DNA of 64,000 bases, taken from GCA-2737725 sp965229355 (GTDB lineage Bacteria > Pseudomonadota > Alphaproteobacteria > Rhodospirillales > Rhodospirillaceae). Under the pieces are notes generated by a model that ran no database searches, was not told the origin of the DNA, and saw only the letters and a program-made list of their open reading frames with translations. Numbering within the stretch: the stretch's first letter is position 1; the number at the start of each line of letters is the position of its first letter. Location: positions 3,410,001 to 3,474,000 of the forward strand of contig OZ245869.1 in the NCBI GenBank assembly GCA_965229355.1, given 5' to 3'. Shown here piece after piece: positions 8,043 through 15,672 of this stretch. The translations under genes were made by a program, and so were the position numbers.

Positions 8043-8231
8043 ATGGTGTTTGATACAGACGATCTCGATCCGATCAAAAAGAAGCCCAAGCCAAAAGATC
8101 TGACGCGAATGTCTGTGGGCGACTTGAAAGAATACATCGCCGACCTGAAAGCCGAGATCGTGCGCACGGAAGCCGAGATTGTGAAAAAAGAAGGTGCAAA
8201 AAAAGGCGCAGAAGGGTTTTTTAAGAGCTGA
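8043..8231 (+). CDS. DUF1192 family small protein
   Basis: The product has 62 residues. VFDTDDLDPIKKKPKPKDLTRMSV leads into GDLKEYIADLKAEIVRTEAEIVKKE, which is the D-L-x..M-S-V-x-E/D-L arrangement of DUF1192, followed by a heptad-like helix. The ATG at 8043 is chosen because AAGG lies shortly upstream and the family begins here; the reading frame is open much further upstream but that region overlaps the divergent gene. Function unknown. Confidence 0.85.
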   Translation: MVFDTDDLDPIKKKPKPKDLTRMSVGDLKEYIADLKAEIVRTEAEIVKKEGAKKGAEGFFKS

Positions 8232-8235
8232 GTTT

Positions 8236-8769
8236 TTAAGAAGAAGCGCGCAAACGATAGAGCACGTGTTTGCGCAACGGCCCGCCGACCAACGGATGAT
8301 CGAAGTTATCAGCCGGGTCGGTCGTCATGCCCAGCTTTTCCATTACATGGCGTGACTTTGTATTGCCGATGCTGGTGAACGATAAAATTTCGCGCAAGCC
8401 CAGAATTTGAAAGCCATAGTCTACCGCAGCCCGTGCGGCTTCTGTCGCATAGCCTTGGCCCCAGGCGGCGCGGCTTAAGCGCCAGCCGATTTCTGTGCAG
8501 GGGGTGAAGTGGGCCTGAAACTTCGGCACCGATAATCCGACAAAGCCGATGAACGCAGGGCCATTGATCACTTCAATTGCCCACAGGCCCCACTTGTGCT
8601 GCGCAATACGGTCGCGGATGCGGCCTGCGAAGGCATTGCTGTCTTCAGTGGTTAGCGTATTAGGGAAAAACTCCATTACTTCGGGATCAGCATTCAGTGC
8701 TGCGAAGGCGGGCAAATCATCATCGCGCCAATCGCGAAGTTTTAAACGCGCTGTAGTGAGTGTGTTCAT
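8236..8769 (-). CDS. GNAT-family N-acetyltransferase (RimJ/RimL-like)
   Basis: The 177-residue protein starts with TLTTARLKLRDWRDDDLPAFAAL, the usual opening of RimJ/RimL-type acetyltransferases. The acetyl-CoA site is seen around EIGWRLSRAAWGQGYATEAARA (about 92-113). It is likely to acetylate an amine of a protein or small molecule; the target is unknown. Its ATG overlaps the TGA of the upstream DUF885 gene by 4 bases (ATGA), implying translational coupling. Confidence 0.88.
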   Translation of the reverse strand: MNTLTTARLKLRDWRDDDLPAFAALNADPEVMEFFPNTLTTEDSNAFAGRIRDRIAQHKWGLWAIEVINGPAFIGFVGLSVPKFQAHFTPCTEIGWRLSRAAWGQGYATEAARAAVDYGFQILGLREILSFTSIGNTKSRHVMEKLGMTTDPADNFDHPLVGGPLRKHVLYRLRASS

Positions 8770-10574
8770 TTATGCTCGGAAATGTGACGTTCAATCACGC
8801 GGCCTAGGGTTAGCATCGGCACGTTGCCGCCCAACACCACTGCGTCATTGAACGCTTTGAAATCGTACTTGGCACCTAACGCCGCTTTGGCTTGATCGCG
8901 CAAGCGGTTGATTTCGCTGTGACCAACTTTGTAGCCGCAGGCTTGGCCGGGCCACGAGCAGTAGCGATCCACTTCGCTGGTGACTTCCGATATCCCTGAG
9001 CCATTGGTTGTGGCGAACCACTCAATGGCTTGTTGGCGGGTCCAACGTTTCGCATGCAGGCCGGTATCGACAACCAGGCGGCACGCGCGGAAGGCCAAGC
9101 TTTGCAAATAGCCCAAACGCTCGGTGGGGTTGGTGTCGTACACGCCTAATTCATCAGCCAGTTGTTCGGCATACAGCGCCCAGCCTTCCGAATAAGCATT
9201 GAACTGCAACAACGAGCGGACGAGGGGCAGCTTGAAAGTGTATTCTCCTTGCCAGACGTGGCCTGGAATGGACTCGTGATACGCAAGATCGGGCAAGCTG
9301 TAGCGACGATGCAGATCGGTGGTGTGCAGATTTATCCAGAATTTGCCGGGGATGGTGCCGTCTATCGAACCGGGGCCGCCGTATGCGCCAGGCGCGCCGG
9401 GTTCTTCAGATAAAGGAAGACGCTTCACTTCCACATTGCCTTTCACCAGCGTGTTAAAGGCATTGGGCATGCGATTGCGGATATCAGCGACACGGGCGTT
9501 GAGGAACGCCATGATCTCGGCGCGGCCCGCATCGTTATCGGGGTACTTAAAGCGGGGATCATTGCCGAGCGCCGTCATGCGCGCGCCGACGCTGCCGTCT
9601 GTGTATCCCTCTTTGCGCAAAATTGTGTCCATGCGCGCATGCAAGTCTTTCACTTGCGCGAGGCCCATGGCGTGAACTTCATCGGGTGTCATTTTGGTGG
9701 TAGTGCCGGCACTTAAGGCCCAGGCGTAATAGGCATCTCCATCTTTGAACTTCCACACACCTGCATCTGATGTGGCGCGGGCGCGGTGCGTTTCTAACTC
9801 GGCAATTTGTCGGTCGAGTGCTGGGATAATCTGCGCATTGCAAATCTCAACCGCCTGCGGACCGAAGGTGCCTTTGATATCTTTGGTCCGAGTCACAAGC
9901 GACGTGACCAACTCCCATTCGGCAGGTTTGCCGCCGCGTGCGAGTTTGATTTGCTTCAAACATTTATCCAGCAGAAAATCGGGCGCAATCACGCCATGTG
10001 ATGCTGCAATCTTCAGGCGCTCGGTTTCGCCATCGATTTGCTGCGCATAGGCTTTCATCCGATCCAAATACGCATCGGCATCGTCCTTGGTTGAAATAGT
10101 ATGATCGGTGGTGAGCAGGCGCGGGGTGTCTAAGAACGCTCCCACATTTTGCACCACCACATAGGGCGCATTGCGCCAACCGCCGACGGCCACATCTCCG
10201 TATTTAAATTCAAACCCGCCAAGGGCGGATTCAAACGACGTTTGGATCACATCGATATTTACGCGCATGGTGTCAGATAACGTACTGCGATCAATCGCGC
10301 TCAAGTCTGTTACAGCGCTTTTCAAGCTGCCTGCGATCTCGCGTTGGCCTGTCACGGAACGATTGCCGAGTTTGTGTTTCAGGTGCGCGCGGGCATCTTT
10401 GTCGATGCCCAGGTTTGTTGCACTTTCGGGGCTTTCATTCAGCAACATCTCAGCGATGCGGTTCATCACCGCTTCAGCTTTTGTGTCACTGGTGTTTGTG
10501 GCTGCAGAAAGCGGAGGTGCTGCAAGCACTGCTGCGCTTCCTAAGAGAATGTCGCGCCGATTGATCTGCATCAT
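8766..10574 (-). CDS. Tat-exported DUF885 protein (putative metallopeptidase-like)
   Basis: The protein has 602 residues from the ATG at 10574, which follows GGGGGAG; a TTG 12 bases further up is less likely. The N-terminus MMQINRRDILLGSAAVLAAPPLSAA is a twin-arginine signal, so the protein is probably periplasmic. DUF885 features follow, with the central motif YHESIPGHVWQ near residue 433 resembling a zinc-binding H-E-x-x-x-G-H. Peptidase activity is suspected for the family but not established here. The gene is coupled to the downstream acetyltransferase. Confidence 0.88.
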   Translation of the reverse strand: MMQINRRDILLGSAAVLAAPPLSAATNTSDTKAEAVMNRIAEMLLNESPESATNLGIDKDARAHLKHKLGNRSVTGQREIAGSLKSAVTDLSAIDRSTLSDTMRVNIDVIQTSFESALGGFEFKYGDVAVGGWRNAPYVVVQNVGAFLDTPRLLTTDHTISTKDDADAYLDRMKAYAQQIDGETERLKIAASHGVIAPDFLLDKCLKQIKLARGGKPAEWELVTSLVTRTKDIKGTFGPQAVEICNAQIIPALDRQIAELETHRARATSDAGVWKFKDGDAYYAWALSAGTTTKMTPDEVHAMGLAQVKDLHARMDTILRKEGYTDGSVGARMTALGNDPRFKYPDNDAGRAEIMAFLNARVADIRNRMPNAFNTLVKGNVEVKRLPLSEEPGAPGAYGGPGSIDGTIPGKFWINLHTTDLHRRYSLPDLAYHESIPGHVWQGEYTFKLPLVRSLLQFNAYSEGWALYAEQLADELGVYDTNPTERLGYLQSLAFRACRLVVDTGLHAKRWTRQQAIEWFATTNGSGISEVTSEVDRYCSWPGQACGYKVGHSEINRLRDQAKAALGAKYDFKAFNDAVVLGGNVPMLTLGRVIERHISEHK

Positions 10575-10649
10575 CCACTCCCCCAACCCCCGTGCGGCTA
10601 TAGCCTACTGGTTTAGGGCGGCGGGCGACAAGATGGAGAAGGGGGCGAC

Positions 10650-11072
10650 TTAGCCCTTTGTCTGGGTGCGGCGGCGTTCGCGCAGCACGCTGATGCGGCG
10701 CAATACTTCCTGCGGGTGATAAGGCTTGTCTAGCGGGCCTTCATCACACAAATCCCCGGCCTTATTGGCCGCGTTGACGATGCTTGAGGTGAGAACCACA
10801 TCAATGTTGGGGTGCGTTTCACGTATTTTCTTGGAGAGCGTGAAGCCGTCCATCTCGCCGGGCAACACGACTTCAGTGAAGATCGTTTCCACCCGCCCGC
10901 CCGCATCCAGCACGGTGAACACCTCTGCGGCGTTGATGGCTTCAATCACTTTGTAACCACAGGCGCGCAAATAATCGGCAATGACGACGCGGGCTAAAAT
11001 ATCAGGCTCAACCACGATGACGGTATGAGAGCCCGGTTCGCCTGCGGCTTTGTGATCGAAACTGTCGTTCAT
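10650..11072 (-). CDS. Response-regulator receiver domain with Glu at the phospho-acceptor
   Basis: This is a stand-alone receiver of 140 residues. The fold is clear: HTVIVVEPDILARVVIADYLRACGYKVIEA, then FTEVVLPGEMDGFTLSKKIRE, then DVVLTSS and PLDKPYHPQEVLRRI with the conserved Lys. The residue at the phosphorylation position is Glu67, where the neighbouring paralogue has Asp. The upstream acidic pair is also altered (VVEPD rather than VVEDE). Aspartyl phosphorylation is therefore not expected; it may be locked in an active-like state. It starts 17 bases after the upstream receiver gene in the same operon. Confidence 0.85.
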   Translation of the reverse strand: MNDSFDHKAAGEPGSHTVIVVEPDILARVVIADYLRACGYKVIEAINAAEVFTVLDAGGRVETIFTEVVLPGEMDGFTLSKKIRETHPNIDVVLTSSIVNAANKAGDLCDEGPLDKPYHPQEVLRRISVLRERRRTQTKG

Positions 11073-11089
11073 TCAGACCTGCAAGGTTG

Positions 11090-11572
11090 TTATGCCATCA
11101 ACAAACGCTTGATTTGGGCCAGCACTGTATCGAGCGAATAGGGCTTCGGCAGAACGGGCCCCAGTTCTGCGCCGTAGCCTGCTGTCGTCACCAATTGGCT
11201 GACGCCTGATGTGAGGATCACATTTACATCAGGGTATTGCTGGCGCACCCACTGGGCGAGCTCAAAGCCATTCATGCTGCCGGGCATGTGAACATCTGAG
11301 AATACCAACTCGATGGGTTCGCGTGATTCCAAAATAACCTTGGCCTCGTCAGCACTGCCAGCTTCCAGTACGCGGTAGTTTTGCTGGCGCAAAAAATCAG
11401 CGAGGGGCACGCGCACCAACACTTCGTCTTCGACCACCAGGATGGTGGATTTGTGTTTGTGGCCGTTGCCATTTCTGGGTTTCTGACCAGAGGCACCGGC
11501 TTCATGATCACTGGAACCGTAACCACTCGGCGCAAAATCGAAACGTGACACGAGACGCAAATTCGGACGCAT
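11090..11572 (-). CDS. Single-domain response regulator (canonical receiver)
   Basis: The product has 160 residues. A 40-residue basic, disordered N-terminus precedes a standard receiver: STILVVEDEVLVRVPLADFL, FSDVHMPGSMNGFELAQWV with phospho-acceptor Asp93, NVILTSG, and PVLPKPYSLDTVLAQI. There is no output domain, so it probably acts by protein contact. It leads an operon with the Glu-substituted receiver. No histidine kinase gene lies nearby, so its partner is encoded elsewhere. Confidence 0.88.
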   Translation of the reverse strand: MRPNLRLVSRFDFAPSGYGSSDHEAGASGQKPRNGNGHKHKSTILVVEDEVLVRVPLADFLRQQNYRVLEAGSADEAKVILESREPIELVFSDVHMPGSMNGFELAQWVRQQYPDVNVILTSGVSQLVTTAGYGAELGPVLPKPYSLDTVLAQIKRLLMA

Positions 11573-11777
11573 AATAACTCATCCCCACCAATCATAACGT
11601 CGCAGCTTTTGCCGCGTGTTGATCATAACTCCCCAGCATACGATTAAGTTCCACACTTCATTGAGAAATGTGGCCATAATATTGTTGGGGGTAAGTCAGG
11701 TGGGAATAGATGTGCTTGCGCACAGTATAACGCCAGCAGGTCCCACCTGTTGGTTTGAGAGTCGCGTCCGCTTCGCG

Positions 11778-13394
11778 CTAGGATTGCGCAGCGATGCTTA
11801 AACCTACAGCTTCAGCTACGCGAATACCATCAACCGCAGCGGATAAAATCCCTCCTGCATACCCAGCTCCTTCGCCTGCTGGGTAAAGGCCTTTGGTGTT
11901 GAGGCTTTGGAATGTGTCATCACGCGTGATGCGGATCGGGGCCGAGGTGCGCGTTTCAACGGCCGTCATCACGGCATCGTCCATGTCGTAACCCTTCAAC
12001 TGCCGCCCAAACACCGGCATGGCTTCGCGAATGGCGCTGACGGCATAATCCGGCAAGCATTGCGATAAATCTGTCAGCGTCACGCCGGGTTTGTACGACG
12101 GTGTGACGCTGCCAAGCGCGGTTGAGGCGCGGCCTGCCATGAAGTCACCGACGAGCTGAGCAGGCGCGTTGTAATTCTCGCCGCCGACTTTGAACGACAC
12201 TTCTTCCCAATGACGTTGGTAATCCAAGCCTGCCAATACACCACCAGGATAATCGTCTGGGCTGATGCCCACGACGAGCCCGCTGTTGGCGTTCCGCATC
12301 GCACGTCGATATTGGCTCATGCCGTTGGTCACTAAGCGTCCTGGTTCTGACGCGGCAGCCACTACAGTGCCGCCGGGGCACATGCAGAAGCTATAGACCG
12401 AACGACCGCTTTTGCAGTGATGCACAAGTTTGTAGTCAGCTGCACCTAATAACGGATGCCCTGCATGTTTGCCGAAGCGTACGGCGTTGATCATCGCCTG
12501 CGGATGTTCGATGCGCACGCCAATCGAAAAGGGCTTTGCTTCCATGAAGATGCCTTTGTCATGCACCATTTGGAAAGTATCGCGCGCACTGTGGCCGACC
12601 GCGACGACAAGGTGATCGGTTTCTATACGCTCGCCGTTATCCAGCACAACGCCATGTATGCGGCGTTCGCCATTGTGTTCACTGATTTCGATATCCGTGA
12701 CTTTATTCTGAAAGCGGATTTCAGCACCCATCTCGATCATCTTGGCGCGCATGTTCTCAATCATCGACACTAATCGAAATGTGCCGATGTGCGGCTTACT
12801 GATGTACAGAATTTCATCGGGTGCACCAGCAGCGGCAAATTCCACCAGCACTTTGCGAATGCGGTTCATGCCGTCTTTAATGCCACTGTATAATTTGCCG
12901 TCCGAGAAGGTGCCGGCACCACCTTCGCCGAATTGGACATTGGATTCAGGGTTCAGCACGCGTTTGCGCCACAAGCCAAACGTATCAACCGTGCGTTCGC
13001 GCACAGCTTTACCGCGCTCCAGAACAATCGGCTTAAAGCCCATCTCGGCGAGCACAAAGCCTACAAACAAACCGCATGGCCCAAAGCCCATTACGACGGG
13101 GCGATGCTTCATCGTCGGTGGCGCTTTTGTCACCAGCTTATAATTCGTGTCTGGCGTCGGCGTGATGTTGTGGTCTTTATGGAACCGTTTGAAGACAGCT
13201 GCCTGATTTTTCAATTCCACATCAAGTGTGTAGATCAGGGCAATGCGGTCGGTCTTGCGCGCATCATAACCACGGCGTGCAATAGTAAAGCCCAGAACAT
13301 CGGCAGCAGGAACCTTCAAGCGCTCGCATAAAGCGCTCTTCAAGTCATCCTCGGTATGATCGAGGGGAAGTTTTAGTTCCGTCAGCCGTAGCAC
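11778..13394 (-). CDS. FAD-dependent dehydrogenase of the COG2509 type
   Basis: The 538-residue flavoprotein begins at GTG 13394, chosen because GGAG lies 6 bases upstream and the family starts LRLTELKLPLDH. An N-terminal region of about 100 residues precedes the FAD-binding motif MGFGPCGLFVGFVLAEMG. The region FGEGGAGTFSDGKLYSG and a C-terminal GLYPAGEGAGYAGGI are typical. It is probably cytosolic. The reaction is unknown for this group. It reads alone between the receivers and the cyclases. Confidence 0.85.
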   Translation of the reverse strand: MLRLTELKLPLDHTEDDLKSALCERLKVPAADVLGFTIARRGYDARKTDRIALIYTLDVELKNQAAVFKRFHKDHNITPTPDTNYKLVTKAPPTMKHRPVVMGFGPCGLFVGFVLAEMGFKPIVLERGKAVRERTVDTFGLWRKRVLNPESNVQFGEGGAGTFSDGKLYSGIKDGMNRIRKVLVEFAAAGAPDEILYISKPHIGTFRLVSMIENMRAKMIEMGAEIRFQNKVTDIEISEHNGERRIHGVVLDNGERIETDHLVVAVGHSARDTFQMVHDKGIFMEAKPFSIGVRIEHPQAMINAVRFGKHAGHPLLGAADYKLVHHCKSGRSVYSFCMCPGGTVVAAASEPGRLVTNGMSQYRRAMRNANSGLVVGISPDDYPGGVLAGLDYQRHWEEVSFKVGGENYNAPAQLVGDFMAGRASTALGSVTPSYKPGVTLTDLSQCLPDYAVSAIREAMPVFGRQLKGYDMDDAVMTAVETRTSAPIRITRDDTFQSLNTKGLYPAGEGAGYAGGILSAAVDGIRVAEAVGLSIAAQS

Positions 13395-13442
13395 GGCAGT
13401 CTCCAAGGAAGATGGCGATAGGGCCGATTGATAACGTCTGGA

Positions 13443-15443
13443 CTAGAGATCGGCCAGTTCGTTCTTGTGCTTCTCGGTCCAACCCACTTCATAAAGCGGT
13501 TTTGCCCCTTGAATGCCCTTCATTTCATAGCGGCCACGCGGAATGAAGCCTAAGCGTTGGCCTTTGCAGCCATCTACAACTGTCTGAGAGACCCAGATAT
13601 TGCCGTCGGTGGCTTTCGAGCAGATGCGCGCTGTCATCTGCACCGCTGCGCCGAAGAAGTCGTTTTCTTCTTCCACGGCTTCACCTGAATTGATGCCAAT
13701 ACGCACAACCAAGGGCAGGGATGGGTTGTCACGGTTATGCGTGGCGATATCGCGCTGCATTTGGATCGAGGCTGTCACAGCCGATGGCGCATTACTGAAC
13801 ACTGCCATAATGCCATCACCGGTGTGCTTTACTTCGCGGCCACCCACAGCTGCTATAGCGTTGCGTACGGCCGTGTTGTGTGCACGTACAACTTTCTGCG
13901 CGCCAGCGTTGCCCAGTTGTTGCGTCATTGCGGTTGAGCCCGCGATATCCGTAAACAGGAACGTGAAAATCGACGGGACAGATGTGCGTTTCTCAGGTTT
14001 CGACCATTCGTTCAATAATGTGCCGATGCCTTTGGTGGCGCCTGAATTGCCGCCCATGAATGCGGTCATGGCTTTCGAGCCACTTTGAATCATCGGTGTG
14101 TAGCGCGGGTTTTTGCCGTAGCCCGGCAATTCCGCGCAGAAGGTTTGCGTGCGGTCTTGCGTATTCCCAATGGCAGTGAGGCCTTGGCGCAGAATGCTCA
14201 GTTGTGGCTCACGGCTGAGTTTCTTCGCCTGACCTAATGAGGCTAGCGCGCCAGATAACATCAAACTCATCCCAAAGCGCGAGAAGGCATTCAGTTCGCC
14301 GACTTCTGCCTGTACTGACCCTTGAGCAGTGGTGACGAAATTTGCGTAAATCTTGCGTGCTTCTGCTTCCGCTGGACTTACTTCCGCCGGGTCTTTTTTC
14401 TGCACTGGCTTTGGTTCAGGTACCGCAAAGTTGCGCTGTTCAGGTTGCGGCTCAGAAATCGCAAAACTGCGTTGCTGCTGCGGCTGTACGAATTGTTGCT
14501 GCGCTTGCGGCTGTTGCTGTTGGAAAGCCTGCTGCTGCACGGGTTCCGGCGCTGGCGCAGGTTCAGCGATGTCATCCAAGCTGATCTCGCCAGTATCTGG
14601 CGTGGACGAACCATCCATATCTGCATCGAGATCGGGCGGCAGTTCGTCCTCGGCTTCTTCTTCTGCGGCCTCTTCAACAATCTCTTCTTCCTGACCGCGT
14701 TCGATCTCAACATCGAACTCGTCTTCCTGAAGTGTCGGTGCGGCTTTTTTCTTAACCGGTCCTGCGCGCATCATCGGGCTTTGCATCGCCGCCCGCTGCT
14801 TTTGTGCGGCATTCTCGCGGAAGACAAACTTCAAAAGCCCGAAGTCACGGTTCAGCAACAACAGCAACGTGACGAAGAACATCAACACGAAGGTACCGAA
14901 CACCAGCGGCACACGGTCCGCTTCGCCGACGGTGTTAAAGCCCTCAAAATAAATCAACAGGCCGCCTAAAATAGCCCCCGATACCGTGGCGATGGTGCCT
15001 GCAATGATGAACGAGAAAACGATTTTACCCAGCGTGCCGCGTTCGTCTTTTTTCGGGCGCGGCGCAGAGGCTTTGCGCACCACTTGCTTCGGCGCGACAC
15101 CTTTTTTCTTTGGCGCTGCCGGTGCCGCAGCTTGCGCGCGCGGAGCAGGGGGCGCTGGTGGTTTCTTTTTAGCGGCGGCCTTTAGCGGCGCCTGCTTTTG
15201 TCCGAACATATTGTCGGAATCGTTGATGGTTTTGCCCTTGGCACCCTGCCAGGCAACAATTTCTTCGCTGGTGTTGGTCTCAGGGAAAAAGGTTTCTTTG
15301 ACGACGCGGGCCGGGTAGCCCAACTTCGCCTCAACATTCATACCTTCCGCGACGGCTTCTTCGCGCGCATCACCTTCAAAGGTGGCGTGAAGCGACCAGC
15401 GTCCGCTTTGGTAGTAATAGACTTCGTACGTATCGCGAGCCAT
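13443..15443 (-). CDS. Membrane-anchored class III adenylate/guanylate cyclase
   Basis: The 666-residue protein has four parts. Residues 1-60 form a small domain (YEVYYYQSGRWSLHATFEG..RVVKETFFPET) shared with the next gene. Low-complexity A/P/K sequence follows, then two membrane segments at about 140-165 and 178-198. A Q/P/E-rich linker and a helical part lead to the C-terminal cyclase domain (490-660). There LFTDIAGSTAM carries metal Asp499, REVKHTGDGIM carries Lys539 and metal Asp543, and NDFFGAAVQMTARI keeps the Arg but has Gln for the usual Asn. It probably makes cAMP; the Asn change leaves activity to be tested. It is downstream of its inactive paralogue. Confidence 0.87.
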   Translation of the reverse strand: MARDTYEVYYYQSGRWSLHATFEGDAREEAVAEGMNVEAKLGYPARVVKETFFPETNTSEEIVAWQGAKGKTINDSDNMFGQKQAPLKAAAKKKPPAPPAPRAQAAAPAAPKKKGVAPKQVVRKASAPRPKKDERGTLGKIVFSFIIAGTIATVSGAILGGLLIYFEGFNTVGEADRVPLVFGTFVLMFFVTLLLLLNRDFGLLKFVFRENAAQKQRAAMQSPMMRAGPVKKKAAPTLQEDEFDVEIERGQEEEIVEEAAEEEAEDELPPDLDADMDGSSTPDTGEISLDDIAEPAPAPEPVQQQAFQQQQPQAQQQFVQPQQQRSFAISEPQPEQRNFAVPEPKPVQKKDPAEVSPAEAEARKIYANFVTTAQGSVQAEVGELNAFSRFGMSLMLSGALASLGQAKKLSREPQLSILRQGLTAIGNTQDRTQTFCAELPGYGKNPRYTPMIQSGSKAMTAFMGGNSGATKGIGTLLNEWSKPEKRTSVPSIFTFLFTDIAGSTAMTQQLGNAGAQKVVRAHNTAVRNAIAAVGGREVKHTGDGIMAVFSNAPSAVTASIQMQRDIATHNRDNPSLPLVVRIGINSGEAVEEENDFFGAAVQMTARICSKATDGNIWVSQTVVDGCKGQRLGFIPRGRYEMKGIQGAKPLYEVGWTEKHKNELADL

Positions 15444-15672
15444 GTCCCGTTAGGACGCCTGTTCTAGTAATGGGTCATGAACCCAAGCTAAGTGATGATT
15501 AGACAGCCGTAAGCAGCCCAACCGTTTTTCCCCATGCACTCAAAAGCAATGCCATGTCAGCCGGTTAGACCGGACCTTCGATGGTTTTGCTTATGTACGC
15601 GTAAGCTGCGGCTTACCGGATGATTGCTAAGCCTGCAACTGTTCCGGAAATTGCCACAGCAAACCCGTTAAT
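15444..15672. other. Intergenic region between the two cyclase paralogues
   Basis: The 229-base gap separates two minus-strand genes. It contains a short stem-loop GTAAGC-TGCG-GCTTAC (15601-15616) with no T-run. The length suggests that the active cyclase has its own promoter rather than being only a read-through partner. No clear promoter consensus was found. Confidence 0.35.

Noticed and set aside
14322..14969. Plus-strand frame opposite the cyclase linker
   Set aside because: The Leu/Arg-rich product is the complement of the Q/P/E-rich linker codons; no ribosome-binding site or family.
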